Shown: positions 1 through 9,407, counted from the first letter of the stretch. The stretch: 33,098 bases of DNA from Azolla pinnata (GCA_037176905.1 JBBBWG010002537.1:1-33098); one strand, 5' to 3'. Notes: a model not told the origin generated them from the sequence alone. A program made the numbers and translations.

Positions 1-419
1 CTTGGTGAGGCTAGGCTCTCTGGTCAACGGATCCGTACCTGTCAACTTCCGAGGTATATCCAAGGTAATCACCTGTGCGGGATACAGGTATACTTATTTT
101 GGATTAGTCTTCAGCGCTTCGCTCGGGGGTGGTTGGTGAGGTTAATCACTCTTAAACCATAGTATTCTCTCTCATCTCTCTCAAATACTGCTCATCATTA
201 GTAGATCATAACATCCGCCACCACCAATTGTGGAATCAGTGATGATATAAAATAGGTAATCGTAAAACTCATTGCCAAATCCGACCATATCCGGGAGGTA
301 TATGAAATCTACTTCTCATAGTTCGAAGAGCCATCATCGTCTGCCTCTGTGACTCTAAAAGACCATCCTCGACAGGAGTTTTTGTCCGTCTATTAAACTT
401 TGATTCTAAACTTTGTTTC
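1..419. other. Unassigned DNA upstream of GCP3
   Basis: No reading frame or RNA gene is recognisable here. A pyrimidine-rich run with TCTCTC blocks at about 163-182 is followed near 228 by TGTGGAATCAGTG, which is faintly like the primer-binding site after a plant LTR. The match is too weak to call an element. The stretch could be distal promoter of GCP3 or the edge of an old repeat. Confidence 0.3.
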
Positions 420-720
420 TTATCCTTCTTCTCCTCCTTTTCTTTCTCTTTGTCCTTCTTCTTCTTCTTCTTCTTTCTCTTTGTCCTTCTTCTTCTTCTT
501 CTTCCTTCTCTTTGTTCTTCTTCTTCTTCTTCTTCTTTCTCTTTGTTGTTGTTCTTCTTCTTTCTCTTTGTTCTTCTTCTTCTTCTTCTTCTTTCTCTTT
601 GTTGTTGTTGTTGTTCTTCTTCTTCTTCTTTCTCTTTGTTGTTGTTCTTCTTCTTTCTCTTTGTTCTTCTTCTTCTTCTTCTTCTTCTTCTTTCTCTTTG
701 TTGTTGTTCTTCTTCTTCTG
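420..720. repeat. Interrupted TTC/TTG pyrimidine microsatellite
   Basis: About 300 bases are built of TTC runs separated by CTTTCTCTTTG and TTG blocks, nearly pure pyrimidine apart from G in the TTG units. The same composite unit (TTC run, TTTCTCTTTG, TTG run) recurs several times, so expansion by tandem duplication of a composite unit is likely. It gives long poly-Phe/Leu/Ser frames on the plus strand and Lys/Glu/Arg frames on the minus strand, which are not genes. It lies 200-500 bases upstream of the GCP3 start and is probably in its promoter or leader. Confidence 0.9.
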
Positions 721-791
721 TGTCTCTGTGTCAGATTCAAACGTGGCTCGCTGGCGGGGCGATGGCGCCAGCTGCTGAGCGCCTGAGCTAG

Positions 792-792
792 A

Positions 793-827
<35 letters not shown>

Positions 828-930
828 AGCGACAGCTACAGCGATAGCGACAAAGAGAAAGAGAAAGAGAGAGGTATCAGAAGAAGGGAGGGAGAGAGAG
901 AGAGACAGAGAGAAAGAGGAGAGATCTCTG
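792..930 (+). promoter_or_regulatory. GGCGAC repeat and GA-rich leader of GCP3
   Basis: A GGCGAC/AGCGAC hexamer tract (about 792-845) is followed by AAAGAGAAAGAGA and GAGAGA runs up to the GCP3 start codon at 933. GA-rich 5' leaders are common in plant genes and bind GAGA-binding (BBR/BPC) proteins. No TATA box is visible close by. The transcription start is unknown, so placing the tract in the 5' UTR is inference. Confidence 0.5.
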
Positions 931-932
931 CA

Positions 933-3833
933 ATGGAGGGCGAGGACGTCTCCAGGCTCGTCAGAGAACTCGTCTCTCGGCTTCTCCCGCCCAACTCCGA
1001 GCTCCCTGCGGCGCCTCCCACCCACAGCACCAGGAAGCAGCATCCCCAGCCGGGCTCCTGCCATGGCGTCGTCGCAGATGGCGACGGCGGCGGCTATGGC
1101 GACGGAGCCCAGGACCTCGTCGAGCGTGCCTATCAGTACGCGATGCGGATCTTCGGCAGCCGCATCGCCCCCTCCATCACCAACGACGAGGCCGCCACTG
1201 CAGAAGCCATCAAACGGCAGCTCGTTCTCCAAGGTAGGTCCTCTGATGCTCTCTCCTTCGCCGATCTGTACCGGAGATTCTCCGCGCACGCAGGCCCCGG
1301 CTGCGTCGAGAACAAATGGGCCTTGCTCTATGTTCTCCGCGCCCTCTCGGAAGATCAAAAGAGGGAGAGATCTGAGACCAGAGGCATGGCTGGCTCTTTA
1401 ACTTCCACTCTCTCGGGTCCTGCCATCCATGGAGCTCTTCCAGCACTCCCTGGTCCTTTGGACAAGTCGTTTTCATGCGATTCCGCTACTTCCCTCAGCA
1501 ATGGAAGGAAGTATAGTCAGATCGCGGAGCCTGCACGGCTCCCCCCTGGAGGCGTCTTACTCCTCTCGAAAGACTCCACTAACCTCAGAGCTTCAGCCAT
1601 TCAAGAATACGTCGAGATTGGCCAAGAAGAATCCGATGTCACTGAAGGGGCTCTCGTACGAGATGTCCTGTATGCTTGCCAGGGCATCGATGGCAGATAC
1701 ATCAAGTTCGAGCGAGCGATCGACGGCTACGCCATCAACGATGCCTTCAAGATTCCCAAGGCCATTCATCTGCTTGTCAGAAGGCTATGCGAGGTCGGGT
1801 GGCTGTTCAAACGCATCCGAGGGCATGTAAAAGAAAGCCTGGAGCAAGGTCCGATGCAGGTGATCGGTACTGTGGGACAGGCATTCTGTGCTTCGTTGCA
1901 AGAGGAGCTCGGAGATTACTACAGATTGATGGCAGTCCTCGAAGCACAGATCCATAATCCTATCCCAGTTATGTCGGAAAGTACGAAGATCGGGAACTAC
2001 CTCTCGTTGCGCCGCCTCATGGTGTGGCTCGCTGAGCCATTGGTTCGAATGAGGCTCTTGGCTGTCTTGATCGAGGATTGTAAGAGTCTCAAGGGAGGGG
2101 CAATGGCCGGGGCCATCCATCTTCATGCACAGCATGGAGATCCGCTCGTTCGCGGCGTTATGGCTAGGCTTCTCCGGAAGGTTTGTTCTCCTCTGTTCGA
2201 AATGGTGAGAAGGTGGGTACTTGAAGGGGAGCTCGATGACTTGTATGAGGAGTTCTTCGTCACAGGTCAATCTGTGAAAGCTGAGGCATTATGGCGAGAA
2301 GGGTATCGATTACAAAACGATATGCTTCCTGCCTTCATTCCCGAGTCCTTAGCTCAGAGGATACTTCGGACAGGGAAGTCCATCAATTTCTTGAGGGTCT
2401 GTTGTGAGGATAATGGATGGGAGAAAGCGGCCTCAGAGGCTGTAGAAGCAGCTGGCACCTCAGGGGATCGAGGTTGGCTGGGCTATGGAGAGACAGAGGC
2501 GTTGGAAACTATGGTAATGGAAGCAGCACGGAGGATTGATCGGCACTTGATCAAGACAATGTATGAGCGGTACAAGTTCCGAGAGCACTGCTTGGCCATC
2601 AAACGGTATCTTTTGCTCGGGCAAGGTGATTTCATTCAGTACCTCATGGATCTCGTCGGCCCTGACCTCTCCCAACCAGCTAATACTGTGAGCTCTTTCA
2701 AGCTTTCGGGTCTTCTGGAAAGTGCGATCCGAGCTTCGAATGCTCAATATGATGACAGTGACGTCCTAGACCGGCTGAGGGTGAAACTGATGCCTTATAA
2801 TGATGGAGACAGGGGCTGGGATGTGTTCTCGCTCGAATACATCTTACGTGACCCATTGAACACCATATTTACCGAAGCTGTAATGAGCAACTACTTGAGG
2901 ATCTTTAACTTCCTATGGAGGCTCAAGCGTGTGGAACATGCATTGAGTGCCACATGGCAAACTATGAAACCCAATTGCTCACTGGCAAGGCTATATACGC
3001 CCTCGGGCCAAGGCGAAAAATCCCATATGGTTGCAGTCTTGAGAAGATGCCAGACTCTTCGGAATGAAATGAACCATTTCGTCACCAATCTACAATACTA
3101 CATCATGTTTGAGGTATTGGAATATTCATGGGCGAATTTCTTAGAAGAGATGGAAGATGCCCAAGATCTCGATCATCTCATAAAGGCACACGAGAATTAT
3201 TTGGTATCCATCATCGAGAAAGCCCTTCTTGGGGAAAGGTCGAAGCTCCTGTGCAAGACGCTGTTCAGTCTGTTTGATTTAATCCTTCGGTTCAGGGGCC
3301 TAGCGGATCGGCTCTACGAGAATATTCGAGCTGTGCAATCAAGGCAAGGAAACAAAATCATTTGAATAAAACCTATCGTTGCAATTGGCTGTGTTTTGAT
3401 TATTTGTACGTCCCATGATTGAAATCGGTGTGGGAGTCTCAAAAGAAAGCAGTAGTTTTCATAGATTATTACAACTTTCAAGGATCTCTCTAAAGCAGTT
3501 CTCTTGATGTGCAGGAGTGACGTTTCTGTGAGGAGAAAGTCTGGTAAGGAGATTGGCTCAGGTGGAAACATGGGAAGGAGAATGGGAAATGCAGAATCTA
3601 CCATCGAGTTTCTTAGATGCATGGGCGAGGAAATGGACGGGCTAGCTTCCGAATACTCGGCTATGCTTGAAGGCTTTATTGCGCAGCTTCCAGTGCAACA
3701 ACATGTTGATTTGAAATTCCTGTCTTATCGTTTGGATTTCTCGGAGTTCTATCTTCGGCAGCATATGAGCATGTCTACGACTGCCCCAATGAAGCACAAG
3801 AGAAACCCCCTGAATCCTCCGAGGCCGTCTTGA
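933..3833 (+). CDS. GCP3: Gamma-tubulin complex component 3 (Spc98/GCP3), two exons
   Basis: Exons are 933-3343 and 3515-3833, giving 909 aa (Arabidopsis GCP3 is about 840). GCP3 pairs with GCP2 and binds gamma-tubulin to nucleate microtubules at the nuclear envelope, cortex and phragmoplast. The N-terminus has the plant-GCP3 pattern with RSSDALSFADLYRRF and NKWALLYVLRAL. The Spc97/Spc98 core starts near residue 240 (VRDVLYACQGIDG) and continues through VGTVGQAFCASLQEELGDYY, GGAMAGAIHLHAQHGDPLV, RTGKSINFLRVCC and the gamma-tubulin-binding half with IKRYLLLGQGDF, SNAQYDD and RGWDVFSLEY. The last exon carries VDLKFLSYRLDFSEFY, the usual C-terminal block. The start MEGEDVSRLV is the first ATG after the GA leader and fits family N-termini. 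The intron has a GC donor; reading through it stops at 3365 and loses about 100 conserved residues. The PPR gene downstream is convergent. Confidence 0.95.
3344..3514 (+). other. GC-AG intron of GCP3
   Basis: The donor is AAG|GCAAGG and the acceptor TGTGCAG|G. Splicing joins the split codon AG+G (Arg) and restores the family reading frame into the last exon. The only GT between the last conserved codons and the stop at 3365 lies at 3333 and leaves the wrong phase for this acceptor. AG|GCAAG is the known consensus for GC-AG introns handled by the major spliceosome. Confidence 0.85.
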
Positions 3834-4268
3834 GGCTGCTCCCCCTGATGATATAGTTTGGCAAACCCTCATACTCACATCTTTGTTGTAGCTCTACATA
3901 GAAATTGTCGTGCTTGTTGTATTTATGCTTCTGATAGGGATGAATGCAATATTTTTACTAATTAGATCAGGGATCATTGTCGCGGCTCTTGGTTTTATCT
4001 GTTTTTTTATGTAGTGCATTGCCTCAATATATATCCATACATGCTCCTAGTCTATAGTAAGTCTTTGAGGATATCTTGTATATGCAAAATGGTACAGAAA
4101 CAAGTGGAGGTCTTTCCTGTTGAGCTATTTGCTGGATTATCGGACCATGGTGGTTGCTGCTCTGAGCCCTGATTTTTGTGAGTGACTGAGATTTTGCTTG
4201 AGGATATGGTAGCCCTGTGATTGACTACTATTGATTGGGTATATTGACATTTTTTTTTCTATATGCAG

Positions 4269-4434
4269 GAAAGCCAGCCTCATCAGAGAATGCTGGCACC
4301 GAATCTGTTTATTTCACAGCAAATCATCGTGATAGGTTCGAAGAACTGGCGTGCTGTGCACAACATTGGAAGCATCGTGCTCTGATGATTGCTGCCATCG
4401 CAAAAAAAGGAGTAAAAAGTCGAGAGCTGGAATG
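4269..4434 (+). other. Possible unassigned exon downstream of GCP3
   Basis: A 166-base open segment is bounded by a good acceptor (T-rich tract, then ATATGCAG) and a good donor (AATG|GTAAAG). It encodes a Cys/His-containing stretch with FEELACCAQHWKHRAL, which I do not recognise. It could be a 3'-UTR exon of GCP3, an exon of an unseen transcript, or chance. Spliced transcripts would decide. Confidence 0.2.
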
Positions 4435-5813
4435 GTAAAGTTCTGCCCCACTGCATGTAATCATGCCCTTAGCTAATGACATGTTTGTGACACTTATCGC
4501 AGTATGATTGCTTTGCATCACTCTAGAATCTTAATTTTGATCTTAATCTTGGGATGGCTCCAGCAATTAAGGTGTTATCAATTCCAAAGACACGGGAGGG
4601 ATAGTGAATGAACTTCAAATCTATTTTAGTTTGAATCTCTGCATCTATTTGAAGACACGGCCGAGACCTTTGGTCGTAGCAAAAGGTTGCCCCCTTTGAT
4701 CTTTGAATTGTTTGAAGTTTCTGTAATGATGGAGTGATGCCCACCAATTATAATATGGCTTGACAGTTATCAACAATTTTGTATTCTTGCATTTACGCAA
4801 GCAATTTATTATTTGTCCTTCAAATTACCTATTTACAAAGTTTAAGGGGGGTTTCCCTGATACAATCTTCATCTCTTTGCAAAGAATGATTGAACCTCTC
4901 TTTGATTTAGCAGAAGAGAGTTTTAATTTTTTTATAAGACTTTCAATAGAATCCTCAATTAATATTGGACGGTCATAATTTAGGCGAACTACGCATGTAC
5001 ACTTCTCCATTTGCTTGTACACAAGTGATATACCATCATCTTGGAATCATAGAAACTTTTAATGTTTGGATAGGCAGCAAACAAATCTTCAATTGCCAGA
5101 TGCAGCTAGCTGCTTTCACATGCCCCATCCAGATCGAATGTTGATTGCCATCCACCTTTCCTGTAATACATATTCATCACAAATAATCCATGCCCGATTA
5201 GTGCCACCACCAGTAGATTATTTATTAGGGACATCTCCAATCATCAAGATGCTCAGTTCTAGCCCTCGCCCAACATTTTTCGGCTCCTTACATCTCCTGA
5301 ATTCACCTTTCTTGTTGACATGTGATGCAATTCAGCGACGTTAGATCCTTTGTCTTCATTGCATAAACTTGTTTCTCATCAGCAGAGGTGCTATGGACAC
5401 TACCTCTGGGCTTTTATTTATTTCCACCTGCTCATTAACTTCTCTTAATGATGTGCAAGGGGTCTTCTTTCTACAAACCCTGGGCAAGATTCCTGGTTCC
5501 AACACCTTCACATGATGCTTCTCGACTTGGCATTTGTGCATCTATCTATACTCATTTGTGCTAGAATCGCCTCTTGATCACTCACTCTGGCAGGGCTGAG
5601 CTCAGTTGGTCCATCCCGAGTGCAAACAAGCGATTCGACTTTTGATCGGTCATTTCAGGAAAGCAGCGTGGCTAAAACATGGGGATCTCTCACGAATCGA
5701 GATTCCGAAATGCACGTTCATCCTCGGACGTGAGCGGCAGTTCTCGAACAGCTCGGTATGTGCACGGGCATTCCATTCATACGCCCATTGCTCGGGTATG
5801 GGTAAGGCCCAAT

Positions 5814-5837
5814 CACCACCACCACCACCACCACCAC
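5814..5837. repeat. (CAC)8 microsatellite
   Basis: A perfect run of CAC trinucleotides in the 3' flank of the PPR gene, about 95 bases beyond its stop codon. Confidence 0.9.
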
Positions 5838-5931
5838 TTGACATTGGGCAACTGGGGAGAAATCGGAAAGGTTCCGCGGGCGCCGCAGCGATCATTAACA
5901 ACAGACACCGACCGCATGGTGTGTGACGTTA

Positions 5932-8379
5932 TCAGGCACCGAACAACCCGGCTCTCGAGGTGCACGATGATGCATGCATACTACAGACGTAGCCGCTCTC
6001 CCGCATCCGGGCGAGCAGGCGGCGGAGCTCGTCGCGGATGCGGGCGCGCTGGGCGTGCGCGGCGTCGGAGACGCCGAAGCAATGCACGGGGCCGCGAGGG
6101 CGCAGCGCGATGCGGGCGACGGCGGGCCGCTTCCAGGCGTTGGCCGATCTGCGCAAGCTCTCCCAGACGCCCGCGCGATCGTCGCCGTTCTCCGCCTCCT
6201 CGTGCACAGTGTCCGAGAGAAGCCTGTATCCGGAGGCGTGCCGGTGGTCTCGCCCGGAAACGACGACGCGCTCGAGGCTGGCGCCGCCCATCCGCGCGTT
6301 CCCGTGCGTTTTGCACTGGCCGAGCAAGCACATCCACGTGATGCGGTTGGGCCGCCCGAAGGGCGCCGTCTGGAGCAGGTCCTCGGCCTCCGACAGCCGC
6401 CCGGCTCGCCCCAGCACGTTCACCATGCAGCTGTACATGCCGTCGCCGCTCGCGGCGGCCATGCCCGCCGCCATGAGCCCGCTGAAGATGGCGCAGCCCT
6501 CGCGCACCCGGCCCTGCGCCCCGCAAGCGCCCAGAATCGCCATGTGCGTTATCGCATTCGGCCCGATCGAGCCGCCGCTCGTCGCCATCATCCGCTCGTA
6601 GCATTCTGCGGCGCGCTCGTACTCGCCGCGCCTCGCGTACGCCGCGATCATCGAGTTCCACGCCGCCGCGTCGCGGCCCCGCATCGCGCCTTCCAGCACG
6701 CGCGCCGCGTCCTCCGCGCTCCCGCACTCCGAGTACATCTCCACCAGCGCGCTGGCGACGTGCCGGTTGTTATTTCCCCCGGCGGCGCACCGCGACTGCA
6801 GGATGTGGTTGTGGATGAGGCGGCCGGAAGACGGCGACTCCTCCCCGCCCGAGCACGCCTTCAGAAGGAGCACGAACACCACCGAATTGGGCTCCATCCC
6901 CTTCGCCGCCATCATCCGGCGATAGAGCCCCAGCGCCCCCCCGGCATCGCCCTCCGCGGCATATCCTCCGATCATCGAAGCCCAGGTGATGATATCCCGC
7001 GTCGGCATCGCGTCGAACACCTTGCGCGCGCTCGCGAGGCCGCCGCAGCTTGCATACGCGCCGACGAGGGCGTTCCCCGCCGCGAGATCGGCCTCCTCGA
7101 AGCCCGACTCGCAGATGTGGTGGTGCAGCATCCTGCAGCTTCGCCCGTCCCCGAGGCAAGCCTTGAGCAGGGCCACGAGGACGCCTGCGTCGGGCTCGAT
7201 TCCATGGGCAAGCATCTGCCCGAAGGCGCGCGTCGCGCGGCTTCCGTGGCGGTGGAGAGCATACGCGGAGATGAGCGAGCCCCACGCCACGGCGTTCCGC
7301 AGCGCCGGGGGCAGCCGATCGAACACCGATCGCGCGTCCTCGAGGCTTCCGTGCTTGGAGTAGAAGGAGACGAGGGAGGTCGCGATGTGCGGGTTGGGAT
7401 CGAGGCCTTGCGAGGCTGCCTGGGCATGGATGATCTTCCCCATCGCGAAGCGCCCTGCATTGTTGTCGTTGCCGTTGTCGTTGTCGTTGTTGTTGTCGAA
7501 GCGAGCATCTTCTTCGATGATGGAGCAAGCTTTCACGGCAGCTTCTTCTTCTTCGCCTTCTTCGACGATGGAGCAAGGTTTCATGGCAGCTTCTTCTTCT
7601 TCGTCTTCTCCGATGATGGAGCAAGCTTTCATGGCAGCTTCTTCTTCTCCTCCTCCTCCTCCTCCTCCTTCTTCTCCTTCGACGGCGATGGAGCAAGCTT
7701 TCCTGGCAGCGCCTTCTTGGATGATGGAGCAAGCTTTCATGGCGGCAACGAAGACAGGAGCATCGGGCTGGGCATGGCGGCGGGGATGGAGATGGTGCAG
7801 GAGAATCATGGTGCGGAAGAGGCGGATCGCCCGCTCGTCCTCGCCGAGCCTGGTGTGCGCGGAGATGAAGGCGGACCATGCCCTCGCGTCGGGGCTCGCG
7901 CCCAAGCAGGCAAACACATGCTTGGCATCTGCCAAGCTTCCGCACAGCGCAAACATGCGGATCAGATGGCCCCCAAGCAATTCATACAAGCTCTTCTTCT
8001 CCTCCTCCTCCTCCTCCTTCTGCATCTGTCCCTGTTCCTGTTCCTGTTCCTGTTCCTGTTCCTGTTCCTGTTCTTGCCATTCTTCTTGGCCCTGTCCTTG
8101 CCCCTTTCCTTTCCACTGCTCTTCTTGTCCCTCTTCTTGCCCTTGTTCCTGCTCCCATTCCTGCCTCCTTCTGAAGGTCAGCAGCAGCCCGTGGAGCCTC
8201 CTGCCCAGGCTCAGGTACTCTGCGCCGCTGCAGCTGCGCAGCAGAGGAATGAAGAGATGGGCAGGGAGGGGAGCCCCGTCTCCTCCTCCTCCTCCCCTCC
8301 CCCTCCTCCTCCTCCTCCTCCTCTGCACCATGGCCGCGAGACGGTGGAACGCCTTCTCGCAGTCTCGCACAGACTCCAT
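5932..8379 (-). CDS. PLS-class pentatricopeptide repeat protein with E/E+-like C-terminus
   Basis: A single-exon gene of 815 aa. PLS-class PPR proteins bind organelle RNA in a sequence-specific way and mostly act in C-to-U editing in plastids or mitochondria. Repeats are seen as helix pairs such as SLVSFYSKHGSLEDARSVFD, NALVGAYASCGGLASARKVF, TWASMIGGYAAEGDAGGAL, ALVEMYSECGSAEDAARVLE and AWNSMIAAYARRGEYERAAE. The end has an E-like block (ITWMCLLGQCKTHGNARMG, then ASGYRLLSD) and an E+-like segment ending RMRESGYVCSM; the stop follows before any DYW deaminase. Two low-complexity insertions occur: a Glu/Gln-rich one (about residues 73-131) and a repeated KACSI block (about 210-299) followed by Asn/Asp runs. 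The ATG at 8379 is chosen because the open frame upstream to the TGA near 8450 has no other ATG. The gene is far more GC-rich than its neighbours. No transit peptide is obvious, although the Arg-rich start could serve. Confidence 0.88.
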   Translation of the reverse strand: MESVRDCEKAFHRLAAMVQRRRRRRRGRGGGGGDGAPLPAHLFIPLLRSCSGAEYLSLGRRLHGLLLTFRRRQEWEQEQGQEEGQEEQWKGKGQGQGQEEWQEQEQEQEQEQEQEQGQMQKEEEEEEKKSLYELLGGHLIRMFALCGSLADAKHVFACLGASPDARAWSAFISAHTRLGEDERAIRLFRTMILLHHLHPRRHAQPDAPVFVAAMKACSIIQEGAARKACSIAVEGEEGGGGGGGEEEAAMKACSIIGEDEEEEAAMKPCSIVEEGEEEEAAVKACSIIEEDARFDNNNDNDNGNDNNAGRFAMGKIIHAQAASQGLDPNPHIATSLVSFYSKHGSLEDARSVFDRLPPALRNAVAWGSLISAYALHRHGSRATRAFGQMLAHGIEPDAGVLVALLKACLGDGRSCRMLHHHICESGFEEADLAAGNALVGAYASCGGLASARKVFDAMPTRDIITWASMIGGYAAEGDAGGALGLYRRMMAAKGMEPNSVVFVLLLKACSGGEESPSSGRLIHNHILQSRCAAGGNNNRHVASALVEMYSECGSAEDAARVLEGAMRGRDAAAWNSMIAAYARRGEYERAAECYERMMATSGGSIGPNAITHMAILGACGAQGRVREGCAIFSGLMAAGMAAASGDGMYSCMVNVLGRAGRLSEAEDLLQTAPFGRPNRITWMCLLGQCKTHGNARMGGASLERVVVSGRDHRHASGYRLLSDTVHEEAENGDDRAGVWESLRRSANAWKRPAVARIALRPRGPVHCFGVSDAAHAQRARIRDELRRLLARMRESGYVCSMHASSCTSRAGLFGA
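7516..7760 (-). repeat. 48-bp coding minisatellite in the PPR gene
   Basis: On the plus strand the motif GATGATGGAGCAAGCTTTCA recurs at 7516, 7564 and 7612 with an exact 48-bp period, then in shorter forms near 7685 and 7720. It encodes repeated AAMKACSII-type peptides joined by Glu/Gly runs. The period is a multiple of three, so the frame is kept. Confidence 0.9.
7985..8170 (-). repeat. CAGGAA hexanucleotide tract in the PPR gene
   Basis: Plus-strand TTCCTG/CTCCTC repeats (eight or so perfect TTCCTG units near 8030-8080) encode the Glu-Gln dipeptide run and flanking Glu-rich segment of the PPR protein. The whole tract stays in frame. Confidence 0.9.
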
Positions 8380-8445
8380 CCATCGCCTCTGAGAAAACAC
8401 GCACCAAGCTCCGTCTCTCCGATCAATGTCTTCCTCATGTTCTAG

Positions 8446-9407
8446 GGGCTTTCAGGTTTAGGGTTTAGGGTTTCGAGCTGAGGGTTTCGGGTTTAGAGCT
8501 CAAGGTTTAGGGTTTAGAGTTGAGGGTTTAGGGTTTCGAGCTCTGGCTTAGGGGTTTAGGGTTTAGTGTTTAGAGCTGAGGGTTTCAGGTTCAAAGCTCA
8601 ATGTTTAGGGTTTAGGGTTTAGTGTTTAGAGCTGAGGGTTTCAGGTTCAAAGCTCAATGTTTAGGGTTTAGGGTTTAGGTTTAGGGTCTCGAGCTCAGGG
8701 TTAGGGGTTTAGGGTTTAGGGTTTAGAGCTGAGGGTTTTAGGTTTGAAGCTCAAGGTTTAGGGCTTAGGGTTTAGAGTTGAGGTTTTCGGGTTTCGAGCT
8801 CAGGCTTAGGGTTTAAAGCTCAGGGTTTAGGGTTTAGAGCTTTGCGCTTAAGGCTCAGAGTTGAGGATTTAGAGTTTTAGAGCTCAAGGTTTAGGGTTTA
8901 GAGTTGAGGGTTTAGAGCTTAGGGCTTAGGGTTTAGAGCTGAGGGTTTAGGGTTTAGAGCTTAGGGTTTAGAGCTTAGGGTTTAGAGCTTAGGATTTTAG
9001 GGTTTAGAGCGTAGGGTTTTAGGGTTCAGAGCTTTGGGCTTACAATTTAGAGTTGAGGATTTAAGGTTTACAGCTCAAAGTTTAGGGTTTAGAGTTGAGG
9101 GTTTAGGGTTTCGAGCTCAGGGTTAGGGGTTTAGGGTTTAGGGTGTAGATCTGGGGGTTTGGGGTTTCGGGTGTAGAGCTGAGGGCTTCAGGTTTAGGGT
9201 TTCGAACTCAGGCTTAAGGTTTAGAGTTGAGGATTTCAGGTTTACAGCTCAAAGTTTTGGGTTTAGAACTAGGGTTTAGAGCTTTGCGCTTAATGTTTAG
9301 AGTTGAGGATTTAGGGTTTAGAGCTCAAGGTTTAGGGTTTAGAGTTTAGGGTTTAGGGTTTAGAGCTCCACGTTTAAGGCTCATTGTTGAAGTTTTAGGG
9401 TAGAAAA
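8446..9407 (+). repeat. Degenerate interstitial telomere-type heptamer array
   Basis: About 960 bases consist almost only of TTTAGGG and variants such as TTAGAGC, TGAGGGT, TTCGAGC and TCAAAGC. Variants keep a 7-base register: one 56-bp block (8 x 7) at 8565 is repeated almost exactly at 8621. The G-rich strand is the plus strand. The array starts some 70 bases upstream of the PPR start codon, so on the PPR sense strand it presents many CCCTAAA/AAACCCTA telo-boxes. It may be an interstitial telomeric repeat that decayed and was then amplified. Confidence 0.93.

Larger units (their letters stand above)
3834..5931. other. Intergenic region between convergent GCP3 and PPR genes
   Basis: This holds the GCP3 3' UTR (A+T-rich, with AATGCAATATTTTTACT near 3943), one possible spliced exon at 4269-4434, and the PPR 3' flank. 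The reading frames between 4500 and 5600 are short, compositionally ordinary and match no family I know. A CAC trinucleotide run lies at 5814-5837. I see no other supported feature. Confidence 0.5.

Noticed and set aside
420-1358. A 312-codon minus-strand frame over the GCP3 leader
   Set aside because: Lys/Glu/Arg low-complexity from the pyrimidine microsatellite, and antisense to the real first exon.
3333-3365. GT donor at 3333, or a GCP3 end at the stop at 3363-3365
   Set aside because: The GT gives a phase that does not fit the next exon, and stopping there loses the conserved C-terminal block found 150 bases on.
5591-5650. tRNA- or SINE-like A box (GAGCTCAGTTGG) followed by a weak B-box-like GATTCGACTT
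   Set aside because: The B box is poor, no cloverleaf can be drawn, and no poly-A or poly-T tail or target duplication is visible.
7516-8170. CRISPR-like regular repeats
   Set aside because: The repeats are coding, have no unique spacers, and lie in a plant nuclear gene.
8380-8400. GTG start for the PPR protein seven codons upstream
   Set aside because: Plant nuclear genes start at ATG. The first in-frame ATG is at 8379.
5974-8445. An 823-codon open frame on the plus strand across the PPR gene
   Set aside because: It is the antisense shadow of a GC-rich gene. Its protein has no domain pattern and is full of poly-Phe, poly-Ser and poly-Pro from the repeats.
8446-9407. Chromosome end
   Set aside because: The heptamers are degenerate, and ordinary genes lie on both sides, so the array is interstitial.
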